Assembly (NCBI GenBank): GCA_001179505.1
Contig: CDMY01000277.1
Coordinates: forward strand, 1-64,000
From: Vitrella brassicaformis
Lineage: Eukaryota > Sar > Vitrellaceae
Reading direction: 5' to 3'
DNA: 64,000 nucleotides
Below are positions 13,190-26,800 of the stretch, one piece after another. Position numbers and translations under genes: made by a program. The notes below the pieces were generated by a model. It ran no database searches, was not told the origin of the DNA, and saw only the letters and a program-made list of their open reading frames with translations. Numbering within the stretch: the first letter of the stretch is position 1; every line of letters starts with the position of its first letter.

Positions 13190-16100
13190 ATGTCTTTTCT
13201 TTGGTCCGTCGGCGTCCTCCTGGCGGTGTGTTCTCCCGCATTCGGTTTGCACCATCGAGATTCCGTCCACAAGTCAGCCCCGCTCGCCGCCAACAACAGT
13301 TCCAATGAAGATGGATTCTACGTCGTGAGGCCCGAGCAGCTGATTCAGCACCATGCATGCAGATGCATCGCATTCTTCGTGTATTACATTTTTTGCAGAT
13401 TCGGGTTGTGTCTGACCATCATCTGGGCAGCCCCCGGTGCAGCAGAGAGCCTGGCTTAATCTGCACTGGCAGCAATGCCTGAGTGTTGTGTCCCTCGGTT
13501 GTTCCCCTCAGGACGATGAAGGCCGAGACTTTGAGGGCCATCCAGAAGTTCTTTGAGTTCCACAAGGACCCGCAATACATCGAGGATGAGAAGATCAAAC
13601 ACATCGTGTTCCTTGGCGATGTCTTCGAGGCCTGGTTGACGCCGCTGCACGAGAAGTGCCCCACCATCAAGGGACTTCTCACGAGTGGGAGTGAACGATT
13701 TCGCATCTCCTTCCCCGGTAGACACATCATCAAGCCATGCGCACGCTTGTTTGCAGTGGCTCTGTGTGTGTGTGTGTGTGTGTGTGAAGACATCATTGAC
13801 TCCATTAAGGCCATAGCTGACGAGTGCGGCGCCACAGTGTGGATCATGCGAGGTGCGGACACGCAGAATACACCGCAAGAAGAGAAAAGCCGACATGTTT
13901 ACTCTCTGGTTGCCATTACCTGTCTCCCTCAGGCAACCACGACGACCGGCTGTCCAGGGAGCTGGTTGCCGAGCTCTTCGGCGACTCTGTCAACTACGCC
14001 GAAGATGTGCTCGTCTTCCCCTCTGTAAGGCACATAGGACCCACCGGCAAAGAGGAAAGCGCGAACGTTCATGTGCGTTTATTGATCAGCCGGACAAGCC
14101 CCTCGTCAAGATGCAGGTAGGTAGATAGAGGCACAGGTGTCATGCATGACATACACATACCCGACATCAATCCCGCTTCCTGCCCTGCAGCACGGCCACT
14201 TGAACGACTTGTTCAACCGACCGGTATGGACGGTCACACGAGACACACGCTGCATATGTGTCCGCCTTGTCTCGATGTCTCTTCCCATCCGCAGGATCCC
14301 TACGGCCGCCCGAGTACGTGTCGCGCTGCCAGGCCGACTCATATTACCGGAAGATGCCCTTCGACGAAAATGCTTCATCGACCAAGGAAGAGGTGAAAAG
14401 TGACAGGAGGCGTCGAGGCCCATGCACATATGTGTTTGTGTCTCTCTGCTGTATCTGACGCGTACGCCTTTGACAGGGCTTTCACCGGTGGTTCGGTCAG
14501 CTCCCTGAGTCGGTGAACGACTGGATCAAGCAGAACACCTGGCTCAACCAGACATCAGACCCATTCGCCTTACCGGTCAGTAATGCAAACTGGTCACAGC
14601 CAATTATAAACCAAGCCACACATCGCCACTCATGCGCACGGGTTTGTCCTCTGTCTCGTCACGATTCACCGACCAATCGTTCAATCAGGTGTACAGCGAG
14701 ACGCTTCGCGGCTCTTTAAAGCTCCTCAGGCGCGGGTTCATCGGCAGATGGCTATCGGGGAAGTACATTCGGAGCATGTAAGGAAGAAAAGACGTCGCAA
14801 GCCGAGAAAGAAATCGTACCGCAGAGTTCGCGAGCCCTCGCATGAAAGGTGTGTATTTCTCGACTGTATGCCTGCAGCATCAAATATGGCTTCCCAGCCG
14901 TCGCGTGAGCGAGACTGACAGCACACGGATGAGGCTCCCACCTTCTCTGTGTGCACGTATGCGTGTGTGTCTGCCTTTCAGTCGCTGGACTATGCTGGCA
15001 GCGTGTGCATTCGACGAGTGGCCGACCGACGAAGAGATGGCAACAAAATTTTTCCAAGGCCAGGTTGGCAGCTAGCCGCCCACCCAGTGCGTGTACACCA
15101 GCGAAGCTCTGGTGTGCTGACATCAGCGCAAAGGCAAGAGTGTGTCATTCATCAAGCCTGACGAGAGCATGTACGACGTCATCCAACGGTACGCATCGCT
15201 GCCCTGCGACTTCAAGACCAAGGAGGGATTGTCGGAGGACCTCATCAAGGAACTGCTCATCGGGTCCACTGCCAACCAAGAGTACTTCGGTAGGCACACC
15301 GTCAGACAAACGATTTTGCCCCCTTATGTCCACCAATTGTGTATTTGTGTTTCAGTCTGCAGCGAGACCGATGCGCTGGTGACCGTCATGGGCCACACCC
15401 ACAGTAAGTATACACACACCTTACAACGTGCCACAAAGATCGCAGAATTGGAACATAGGTGTCCGTGTCCGTGTCTCTCTTCCCTCTGCGTCTTTCCTGG
15501 TCTGCAGATCACTACTTGCGCAAATTTGAAAAGTACAAGAAAGGCGCCGGGCAGATAATATACGCCAACTCGGGCGGATGGACCGACTCCTGCAAGAAGG
15601 TAACCAAGAAAGCGGCAGTGCAGAAAGAGACGCATACGAGTCAAATCTCTCCACCCATGTATGTTGATGCGTCCATCCGCGCTTGTGTGCATGCAGACAT
15701 TTGTGGACATCAAGATGTCCACTGGGCTCACTACTTACCCTCCGTCCGTCGCCAAGTTTGCTGCCAAGTGGAAGGCGCCCCTGAACACACCCGTCCGTGT
15801 GATGGACGAGTACCCGCTGCGCGTCGAGCTCTGGGAGTGGAATGACGGGTATATATCCCGCGGGACCTACTCGCGGCCTTTCTTTCGATCCATTCACATG
15901 TGTATACGTGTGTGGAGTGCAGATTCCCCTCCCTCCTGGCGGCTTTGAACACAGAGTACCTCACGAAAGTCACCCCCACAACATGGGACTGGCTTAAAGA
16001 CAAGATCAAGAACATCGGCGAGGAGATTGACGAATGGAAGGAACAGGCGAGCAAAGGAAAAGCCATGTCACCCAAAGTGACCGGAGGAGGCTCACTGCAT

Positions 16101-16229
16101 TCTCTGTCTGCCTGCCCTCAGGAGAAGCCAGACCCACTCGAGGACGAAGAGGGCGACGAGAGCTGCGAGGAGCTGCACAAGGAGACGTGGACCGAGTGGC
16201 TCCATCGGCTCGGCGCACACGTCTTCTGA
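13190..16229 (+). CDS. Secreted calcineurin-like metallophosphoesterase
   Basis: Two-metal phosphoesterase entering the secretory pathway. Exon 1 (13190-13324) encodes a signal peptide (MSFLWSVGVLLAVCSPAFG). Further in-phase exons: 13399-13436, 13512-13717, 13790-13852 and 13933-14024. More follow near 14090-14115, 14190-14223, 14295-14390, 14478-14573, 14690-14780, 15130-15290, 15356-15402, 15508-15600, 15696-15850 and 15920-16229 (boundaries approximate). Family motifs appear in order: SDHHLG (Asp/His ligands), GDVFEAW, GNHDD split by the intron at 13852, HGHLNDLF and GHTH. All the usual metal ligands are thus visible. The arrangement is closest to LpxH-like and other class III phosphoesterases, but the substrate cannot be assigned. 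The C-terminal 90 residues or so are highly charged. No TM segment is obvious after the signal. The exon structure around 14690-15130 is the least certain. Confidence 0.8.
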
Positions 16230-16610
16230 GGCACACATACACGCTAGAGATTTGATGAGAGGGAGGGAACTCTTTTCTGTTTGGGATGAGACACAAACGC
16301 GAAGACAAGGGGAAGGCCGCATTTGTGTTTGGTTTTGCGAGTGAATAACTGAGTGATCAGTCAGACACAGTCAACTAACGGATTCAATCGAGCCACATAT
16401 AATGACCTGTGCCCAACGTCACGCAAATCGCATCTCTCATTACTTGAGTGTCAGTCCCCCATTTCCCCCGGCTGTTGTGGCATTCGCGACAGTCCTTCAA
16501 ACTGAGATGTCATGCACAGCACAATAACAAACAAGCCATCAGTTCAATCCTCTTCGTTCGTCGAAGTCGAACGATTGCGAGCTTAGCTGAGAGGGAAATC
16601 CCGCGTTGCC
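16230..16610. other. Intergenic region between phosphoesterase and GNAT genes
   Basis: 380 bases with the 3' flank of the phosphoesterase and the 5' flank of the acetyltransferase. No gene or named regulatory element is visible. Confidence 0.4.
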
Positions 16611-17295
16611 ATGATGACGTCTTCCTCCTCCGATGTTCAGCCCGTCAGCTTGGAGCATCTCCGGACAAAGCCACGAGTGCTCGACTGCAAGGGCACGCCT
16701 GTGTTCTGCCGTCCGATGCGCCCAACAGACTACCCGGCCGTGAGAGATCTGTTGCCCAAGGTGAGCGGATAACACGGGCGCTTTCGTCTACAGTGTTTTT
16801 TAGCTGTGTTGTCTGCCATTGTCATAGGTCTCCCGCTGCCGTGAAGAGCACTCGCTGGAGCTGGTGGCCGCCTACTTGTCCCTCCCCACCTACCACGCCT
16901 TCTGCTGCTTCACCTCCACTGACCCAGACCAGCCCTTCTCCGCACCAGCGGCACCAGCAGTAGCGGCGGCCACCACCAACGGACATGACGGACCTTCCAC
17001 CCTCCCAGCCGACTTTGACGAGTCATCCTTGGAGCTGGTGGGGTACGGTGAGCTGTACCTGATGCCGCACATGGGGAGGGGCTTCGACGGCCGCCTGGAG
17101 AGGGTGGTGGTGTCGGAGGGCTTCCGAGGCAGGGGGCTGGCCACCGCCCTGTGTGAGCACATCATCGAGCAGGCGCGGGGGCCGCTGGCGTGCGGACGGG
17201 TGGATTTGACGGTCGAGAACCCTGCCGCCAAGCACATCTACACCAAGCTGGGGTTCGAGGACGTGCAGACCAAGATGATGCGGCTCATGCTGTGA
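16611..17295 (+). CDS. GNAT-family N-acetyltransferase
   Basis: Acetyl-CoA-dependent N-acyltransferase of about 205 residues from two exons (16611-16760 and 16828-17295) joined in phase 0 across a 67-nt GTGAGC...ATAG intron. After a Ser-rich start the first strand/helix is VFCRPMRPTDYPAVRDLL. Next comes a Pro/Ala-rich insertion of about 40 residues (about 80-115). Motif A is RVVVSEGFRGRGLATALC, with the R-G-x-G-x-A pyrophosphate loop, and motif B is ENPAAKHIYTKLGF. The tail is short (MMRLML). Two Mets open the frame; the first is used here. The substrate (protein N-terminus, amino sugar or polyamine) cannot be told. No leader is visible, so it is probably cytosolic or nuclear. Confidence 0.88.
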
Positions 17296-17810
17296 GCAAA
17301 GTGGTGTGATGAGAGGAGGCAGGCGGCACACAGACGGAGGCCGGTGAGTAGCTGTGCGAGTTAGTCGATTGAGGCCTGCTCGTTTGAGTAGTATTGATGT
17401 GTTTGTGCCGACTCCTTTTGTGTGCGAATGTGTGTCTGGGTGAGATAGACGGACATCACGCTGATGCATGCACGTGACCACTCATCAGTCACTCTCTCCC
17501 ACGGGAATACTTGTAAGGAAGGAACAAGGGAAAAAGAGACCCATTTGTCTTACTCGTCTAGACAAGCTTAGCAGGAGACACATACACCAATCAACCAGGC
17601 TTAGAAATAGAGGCAAGCAGAAACTAAGAAGGAAGCAGCGAGGAGAGCGACAAAAAGACAGACAATCACGTGTCGGTTGAAAACCTGCTTGACGCCCCAT
17701 GCACACGTATGGATGGAAACAAACACACATCGTGGGCTCTTATGAATCAATGCAGCCCAGCCCCACTGACTGATTGATGGCCCACATCAGTCAGTCACTT
17801 GACAGCTCAC
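17296..17810. other. Convergent intergenic region
   Basis: About 515 bases between the 3' end of the GNAT gene (+) and the 3' end of the fibrocystin-like gene (-). No gene is supported. It contains purine-rich sequence (about 17515-17660) and GACTGATTGATGG-like repeats near 17765-17800. Confidence 0.45.
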
Positions 17811-20800
17811 TCACGTGTAGACGTCTCCCTTCTTGCCGACAGTGTCTGCCTTGGGCGAGAGGGGCTGGTTGGTCGCTGCCGCCCCCTCCTGCTTGGTCAC
17901 CCAGCTGAAGTAGCGGTTGTAGACGTCACTCCACTTCTCATCTGTGCTTGCCGGGGCACCCCTGAGCGGCTTCACGTTCTCTGTCGAGGCATCGCTCACG
18001 CGGTGCTGCTCATAGGGCACCTCGGCGCCCTTTACAGGCGGGGCGCTGGCAATGGCCGTCTCGCCGAACGTCTTGGACGGCGCTGCGACGAACTTGGCCC
18101 TCCTGCAGTCATCCAGTCAAAAATTGTGGACGGATGGATGCGTGTGTCGTCTGTGGCGATGGCTCACTTTCTGAAGCACGTGAAGTAGACGATTGCGGCA
18201 GCGATGGTGATGACGGCGAGGCAGCAGAGTGCGCCGATGAGGAAGGCCATCTCTGTCGAGAGGCCCTTGTCTTCCTTCTTGGGCTCAGCCCAGGACGGCA
18301 GGCCGTCGCCCAGCTGGTCGTCGGCAGATGACCCCCGGCCCGCCCCCAGCACGTCATAGGAGCCGTTGTTGTTGTCCGTAATGCCTACAAAGGCGTAGTC
18401 GGCCGACACGCCGTAGATGTTCTTGCTGAACGCCATGATATACGCCGCACCTGGCGGAATCCTGCACCCACAGACAGACAGACAGACACACAGGCAGGCA
18501 GACGGACAGATGGCAGTCTCTTCAGTCCAGTGTGTGTCTCCGAGCCATCTTTCCTCCAGCGAGCTCACGGTTCGTTTGTGAAGGTGTAGGAGAGTTTGGA
18601 AACGCCGTAATTGGGCTTGATGTTGCTGGCGACGTGCTGGAGTGGAAGGTCTATGAGGTCCTTAATTGGACTGAGGCGCTGGTCGCCCCAGCGGATGGCG
18701 TAGTACCTGATGCCAGTCTCGTCCTGCGCGTAGTCAACGTGCAGTGTGACAGTCAGCTGCATTGGCACCTCATCCGTGTCATTCCTGAACGCGCGAAGCA
18801 CACACACACACACACACAGACGGATGGATGGATGGATGGATGGCGTAGGTGTGTTTGGGTTGATTGCATACGAGAGCATGGCGGCGATTGGTGAGAATAC
18901 GGGTGGCGGGCAGTCGCCGTCCGCGCAGTGGCTGGGGGGAATGGACGTCATGGCGAGGACCCGCATTTCGTTCGGAGGCTCCTGCATATCGTTAAAGAGT
19001 TTCGTCCTGTTGTTGGCGTCCCGCAGCCGCGTATCGAGTGCACGCTGTGCCTCCATCACTGTGTCGTAGTTTTCCTGCTCGCCGGGCGTGGCGTCTTCGC
19101 CGCCCTCAGGCTCAATATTGGCGTTGACCTCGGTGCTGCCGTCGGCCTGGAGGCGCCTGACGATGCCGTTGACGAACGAGCCGACGGTCCTGCCACCGGC
19201 CTCGTAGATAGCGTCGTGTAGGCGTCGCGACTTGAGAGGCTGCACGTCGGCAATCTTGATGCGGTCGGCGGAGATTTCCAGGAGGGTGGCGATGTTGTTG
19301 ATCATCTTGCCCCGTCTGGTGTCGGTAAAGTCGTCCAGAGGCACATCCAGCTTCAGGTTGAGCTGCACAATGGTCGTCGTCCGGATGACAATGTAGTTCT
19401 TGCCTGCACACACGCACTCGTCCAAGGAGCGGAAACAAGAGGCGATCGATGTGCGTCCGTGCGTCCCTGCCGACTGACCGTATTCAGCTTGGCGGCCGCC
19501 CTGCATCACCAGGTGGAATCGCCTCAGTTGGGGGTTGTTGGCATTGGTCCCATGCGTCGCATTCACCAGCACCGGCTTGGTTGTGAGGGCGAGGCTGGAC
19601 TCGCGTTCGACGCCGTTGCGAAAGACGTGTCTCTTGATGGGGTCTCTGTAGAAGATGTTGAGCAGGATCTTGTCGTCCTCGTCGGGCGACATGTAGTGGA
19701 GCTCCATGCTGTTGGGCGTGGTGCCCAGCAAGGTCAGGTTGTACTCTCGGTCGGGAACCAACGGCGCTTGGACCAACGAATAGTAGAACCTGCAGAAATC
19801 CATCCATCCATCCACCCACCCTCTTTGTGTTGGTTCTGTGTGGGCACAGGTCAGTTGCTTGCTGACCGTTTGGCGCATTCGTCGTTGCCCATTCCCTGTG
19901 CGGCGAATTCTTTCTCCGTGCCGTTTGCCACCTCTCGTCTCATGACCATTGGCGGGATGCGCCGGCTGCCGCTGTCGGGGTCCAGGGAATACAGACTGAA
20001 CCAACGGAACTTGAGCGAGCGGCAAAACTTCAACCCTGGCGAATCACACACACACACACACACGCAGAGAGAGAGAGAGGGAGGGTGGCTGGCGCGTGTC
20101 AGTCTCTGTGTCAGTGTGTCCCGTTGTCGCACGCACTCATATCGGTGAGGTCTTCGCAATCGGGGTAGTTGTCGATGACCGCCACTGACTCTTTGGGCGT
20201 GAACAGGCCGGAAGTGCCCTGGCCCAGCAAAGTACCGTCCATGTCGTGGCCGAAGGTCAGCTGCACGGCGTCGCACACACCCGTCGCGTCGTCGGGGTTG
20301 CAGCCCGTGCCGCCCTCGCCTGCACGCGTGTCGAGACGGAACTTCTGCCCATTCTCTGGACACAGCACAGCAGACATCCATGGTTGCATTCATCGCATCA
20401 CCAGCACCACAGTGGGTCTGGCTGACCGGTGTCGATCCACTTGGTCTGGTAAAAGTCCATGTCAGGAGTGTAGTCGGGCTGGCTGGGGTTGTGGGCCACC
20501 GCGTAGGCCTTCTCGTTGCACTCGTCCTTGAACTTGGCGAACACGGTGTTCCGCAGCTCCACATGGGCGTAGATGCCGCCGCGCACACCGTATCGCCGCT
20601 CCCAGGGGGGCGAGCACATGCGCTCGGGGACGGTGGGGGGGCGGCAGTCCATCCCGCCCTCGCCAGCATCGAGACCGACGTCCATCACACACGTCTTGGC
20701 GCGATTCGTCTGCACACGCAATGATGCAATAAGGCAGACGGGCCAATCCGCGTGAGCCTCCACCCACCGACCGACGGACCTTTTGGACTGTCATGAAGCC

Positions 20801-23800
20801 GACGCGTCTGACTGTCTCGCCGGTCACTGGGACGAACTCGGGCCCGGCAAAGACAGAGTTGCAGCCATTGGGCTCCACGTCGCCCTTCGTGAAGGCCTGT
20901 GCCACACACACGCAGACACACACATGAATGAGAGAGGAATGTCATTTGTGTGCGTGTGTGACAGAGACAGGCAGGGAGGCACCAGGCAGGTCTGTCCATA
21001 GCAGGTGTCTCCGTCGGTGCGAGTGGAGGCGGCGGTGGTGCCCATGAGGATGGTGTCCTGCAGCCAGGCGTACTGGATCTTGGTGTAGTGCACAAAGTTG
21101 AGCGAGATGCCGATGTGCGAGTCAGACACCGTCACGCTGTTCAGCTGCATGTCGGCACCGGTGTCCACCACCAACACGCCCTGCGCCCATCCACACACAC
21201 ACGCACACAAAGGAGAGAGGTGGGTCTGTGTAGTGGGAGGGGGGAGAGAGGGCTCCTTACGAAGTGCGCGGCTTTCCAGATGGTCCACTTGTTGAGTGCC
21301 TTGCACTGGTTGCCGGTGGTGCCGCCGGTGCCACCAGCCCCCATCTCGGGCCACATGTACACGCCGATCACCGCACCCACCACCTCGTTGCTACGCACCG
21401 TCTCTGTGTGCGCCCACCCATCCACACCACACACACACATCGCACACTCATCAACGGCGATCGATGTCTGTGTGGTGTGAGTGAGTGATGCGTGTGCACC
21501 CACCCTGGCCGCAATCGTCTGCGACGATCATGAAGCCAGTGTCCTGCGAGCCGGAGGCCACGTTGCCCGTCACCCACGTCTGCCTGCACACCCACCACAC
21601 ACACGGGAAGGATGAATGGGGGCTTGTGTCTGTGTGTGTCTGTGTCTGTGTGGGTCTACTTTGCGGCCAGGTAGAATGAAGCGTAGGTAATGAGCCAATC
21701 GTCTGGATCCTCTGGATCACGCCGTGTGCCGACCACAAGGTTGTTCTATCCCACAGACACACGCACACACAGAGACAGGCACACATACGCCCACAGACAG
21801 AGACACAGAGGAAGAGACGTATCTGTCTGTGTGAGTGTCGCCCTCCCCCCTTGGCTGCGACGCCTACAGTGATTTCATTGCGGTCAGCGTCGTTCCACGC
21901 CTCGACGGTCTGTTTGCATCCGTGGTAGTAGACGTTGCTGTCGATGCGCGTGTTGTGGATGCCCCGCAGCACCGTGCCATAGTTGAGGAGCGAGAAGGAG
22001 CAGCCGATGACACTGTTGGGGTACACGCCCTCCACGATCTCCATCGCCTCGTCCCGGCCGCCGTCGTTCTTCGACAAGTGGTACTCGAAGTTGAGCGCTC
22101 CCCACGGCAGAGACTGCTTGCCGGCGTTCTCAAAGTGGACATACTTGGCGTCGATGTGGCCGTATCGGTATGTGGTCACGCCCTGGTCGACGTCCTCCTG
22201 GGCGACAGCCACCACCGCCAGGTGTCCGCCGAACACCTTGTTGGGGTCGCCGTCTGGCAGAGCGCCCCTGACAACGACGTTTCTGGTGATCTTGCCGACA
22301 GGCGCGCGCATCTCCACAGTGCGTGTGTTGCCGGCGGCGTCAGTGACGGTCTCAACGCCAGCGTAGTGCCTCTTCTGGAGAGCTGGGGCGATGTTGACTC
22401 TTGTGACGTAGACGCCGGTGTCGCCGACAGGTCCGGAGGGATCGCCGACAGAAGTGATCTTGACCTCCTCAATCTCCCTCCAATCGTATTCGGTGGACCC
22501 GATGACCAGCACGTCGTTGGCCGCCCAGCCCTGGAGGACGCCGATGCTGCGGACATCGATGGACTGGGTTCCTGCCTCGGCTGTGGTCTCGAGCTTGGCC
22601 CAGGGGGTGGTGGTCGCGCCCAGCAAGTTGAGCTGGCCCACTACGCCAACGGCCTTGTTGCCTAGCCTGCACACATTCATGCGCACACCAACAACGGGCT
22701 CGGTTGCTCTCTCTGTCCCTCCCTGTTCGTTGCCTCACGCACCAGACGTCCTCGGCGTATGGCGTCATGGATTTGTCGAGGTCGTTGCCGTGCAGCTCGA
22801 TGGTGGCGGTGAAGTCGGTGGCGCGGTAGTCGATGTGCAACATGCCCGACACGCGGATGTTCTTGGCCTTGAGCAAGATGTTGCGACCGCCACCGCCTTC
22901 CGCGTCCTGGAAGTCCGTTATAAGGATGTCCAGACGCCCTGCAGGCGCACAGACAGACAGACAGACAGACAGGCAGACAGACAGAGAGACGGGCAGACAG
23001 AGACATGGATGGTGGATGGCTATCACCGCACTGCCGACCTCCCCCACCTTCCCCACCTCTGACGTCGAGTTCTGGGATGATCTCGTTCTCGAGTGCTCCG
23101 GCAGCCGTCGCATCGATGTAGATCCACCTGGTGGATGGGATGATGAGAGGGTCGCCGCTCTTGGGGAAGCTGTTGCTGCCGCCAAACTCGCTCGCATCCT
23201 CGAAGAAGCCCTCGATCCTTCTGTGCTTGCCCTCATCGACGTCGTCACCGGGCCGGACCCACGTGTCGGCTTCCGACCATGCGTATCTGGTGTCGCCCCA
23301 GTCGCCCTCCTCAATTGCGGGGCAGCCCGTCTCCTCGCACTGCCGCGCCTTGATGGCCATCGTGAAGGGGCTCGACAGGTTCGCGATCTCACCTGAAGAC
23401 AGGCAGAGATTTGTTCATCGTAGGGTGGCATGCTATGCGCACATGGACACATTAGATATACCTTGCTGGTAGATTTTGTCGGTGTTGAGCATCAAGGCAA
23501 AGGTGCCGTTGTGGGCGCGGCCGCCAGGCAGAATGTGGGTACCGAATGCCATTTCTGCCCACACAGGCAGCGCACAGCAAACAGGAGAGAGACAGAACTC
23601 CCACACCTGAAAACCTCTGTCTACTGCTCTGCCTTCTTACCGTTTGTGAGTGTGGTGATGGGCTTTTCGGTCTCCGTGTAGAGGCTAAAGAGGTCGGGGT
23701 CGCCCTCGGGCCCCTTCTTCTCGAGGCCAATGATGCGCACCAGGGGAGCCGACTCGTTGTCCTTGGCGTCGATGGTGGTGCACTTGCCGCCCAAAGAACC

Positions 23801-26800
23801 AGCACAGTTGCCGCCCAGCACACCGTCCCAGCCCACTGTGTTGGCCTCCGTCCACGACTCGTCGTACTTGTTGCTGTCGTACCATGTCGGCACTGTGACC
23901 AAGAAGTGGTCCCTCCAGTTGTCCCACTGCCAATACATGCCTGTACGCATCCAGCCATCCATCGAAGACACAAGCGGAATGACCCCATTGTCGGCCGCAC
24001 ACACACACGGACGGACGTACCCATCCACTCTTTGGGTTCCCGGTTTGTCGTTGCCGCCATTTCTTTGTACTTCTCTATGTAATCGGGGACGCCGTACTCG
24101 AGCTTGAACTCACGGAAATTCGAACGCATCCTGCTCATACACACACACAGACAGGGAGAGAGGCCACATGCCCTCATCCACGTGTGTGGTCGTCCCCCAG
24201 TCCGTTCCCTCACTGACGCGGAGTTCCATGTGATGTTGTAGTAGGCGTCTGCCTGCAGAGGGACGGCCCAGCCGGAGAAGTCACGTGGCCGGTAGGGGAT
24301 GCGGTCGGTCTGGGGCGGCAGGCCGCTGTCCACCACCTGCTTCTCGGCCTCCCAGCTGTCGGCCCCGAAGATCTCCATCTCACGCCACAGCAGCTCGCGG
24401 GGCTCCATGCTCTTGAACTTGACCTTGCTGCACAGACACAGACACAGACCCAACACACCCGGCAAAGGCACGAATGAGCGTTGAGATGGGAAGGCAGGCA
24501 GTGTGCTTCCTTCAGTGACCGACCGACCGGATGGGTCTGGTGCAGACGAGTCCCTTGTCGTATGTGTCGTCCTCGTTCATGTGCCTGCAGCTGCTGCGGT
24601 TGTTGAAGGCGAAGTACTGCGTGGCCCAGCTGCACACAGCCACAAAACATCCATCCATCTCGGCCGTGTCCATTCACTACCGACCTGTTGGCTCCTAAGC
24701 CCGTGAAGGATCCGTCAAGGTCCCAGATGATGTCTTTGAGGGTCCAGTCGACCCGCTTGTTGGAGTTGACGAACTTGAGGTTCTTGACGCGCGTCGTGTA
24801 GGCGCCCTGGGCCATGTCCGTGTCAGACAGACACTTGGTGCACGGCTCTACACACACACAAAGGGCACACACACACACAGAGCCGTCATCGCCGGGTGTG
24901 GTGGGGTGCATTGTTTACTGATGGCATAGTTGTTTCCGAGGTTGACGAAGTAGGCGTCCTCGATGCCCCAATACTCCTTCTGCGGCGCCATGATGCCGCT
25001 GCCACCCGAGCCGTCGACCGAGCCCACCACCAGCATCTTGTAGAAGTTGGGCGGCGACTTTTCGCCCACGTCCTCGTGCATCTTTTCCCACTCCACACCG
25101 AGGCCGTTCTCGAAGAGACGATAGCCGTGGTGATGCGCATCGCCCACCTGATCGATTCATACATCAACCATCCATCCATCCACACACACATGCACCCAAA
25201 TGAACGAGTGGCTTGCCTCTTTGTGGAAGACGCCGCGCCCATTTCGGTAAGAGAGCAGTGTGTCGAGGTACTGCGGTTTGGTGACGGAGCCGCCGCAGGG
25301 GTCCGCCATTGGGTTCCATCCCGGGTAGATGCGGAGGCCGATACTGTTGGAGTGGGCAGAGTTGTTCTTGTACTGACCGACGTGCTCTTTGATGGGGCAC
25401 AGATCCATCGTGGCCGAGGGACCGGTGGGCCGGCCTGTCAGCTCGAACCAGAAGCCCCACGATACTGAGCCGGCAGCGACGTTGTGGCGCCAGTAGTTAG
25501 AGGGGATTTGCTGACAGGGGAACAGAGAAAGACATCCATGCATGACCTCACTTTGCAGCGGAGAGGTGGACGTGGCATGATGTATACGCACCTGCCAGAA
25601 GCTCGCTGTTGTGCAGTGATGACAACAGGATGGCAGAGACACGAGAAGTCAATCACGGGCGTGAGTGTGTGTGTGTGATTGATGTGATGTACCTGGCTTG
25701 AGGTCTCCCTTGAGCATGACGGGATTCTTGCGCGTGAGAGCCACCAGGTTGCCCTCAATCCGATTGTACTTCTCGGCACCATCCTCCACAAACACAGTCT
25801 GCACACACAATACAGAAATGCATCCCCACTCCTCCACCCACATGGGCGTCAAGGCACTACACACGCCCACGTACGTGGCCAGCGACGTCGTAGTAGCAGT
25901 TGTCGGTGATCTTGGCGTACCACACGCCGTGGATGGTCGTGCCTCGCTGGAAGGAGTGGTGCACAGAGTTGGCCTTGATGTAGCCGTCGTGCAGGATCGA
26001 CGACAGGTGGAAGTGCGAGCAGTATCGGCCGAGATTGCCCTGCTGACCGCAGTGGTACAGCTCGGCGTTCTCAAAACGCTGGAGAGCACCGACAGCCGCC
26101 ATCGTGTGCACACCGTATTTCTGACACACAATGCACAACGCAGAGACGGTGGTCGGCCCCTCTCTCCACTCTCTCTGTTCCCCAGCAATCTGCTCTGCCT
26201 GCCCACCTTACCTGTTTTGGAGAGTTTTCATCTCCGTGTATCTTGATGTTCCTCGTCATGAGGCCGGCTTCACAAGTGAGTGTGGCCGGCTCGTGGTCCT
26301 TGACAATGTCGACATTCCACTCGTCGAGCTTGGCTTGCGTGACTGTGGTGACGATGTGGTCATGCTTGAGGGGCGTCTGGAGGGTCACGATATTGCCAGC
26401 GGAGCTGGCCACCTTGTGGACCTCGATCTGGCCGAGGGAGCTGGTGCACGACGTGATGAAGATCTCCTCGTCCTCGGCCCAATCCACTTCCGTCTTCAGG
26501 GTTATCTCGGTGTCATCTGCAGACAGACAGCCAAACACACAGAGAGACAGACAGACATGGGAGAAAGACGTCTGTCTGTCTGTCTGTCTGTCCATCTTTC
26601 ATGCATGCACGCATACAGGGCTAAAGGGGCACCCACCCTTGAGAGCAGTTTCTGCGAGGAACGTCCAGACGCGCTTGCGGACTTTGCCGTGTATGTCCAT
26701 GAGACCCATTCTGCCGACAGTGGAGCTGGGCGAGACGGCGAGCATCTTGTTTCCCACGTGGGGCATGGCGATTGTGTCGAACTTGTCGCCGTGCAGCACG

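Noticed and set aside
21835-22665. Plus-strand ORF of 276 codons
   Set aside because: Antisense shadow of a long G8/beta-helix exon; the minus-strand frame has clear domain motifs and splice sites at both ends.
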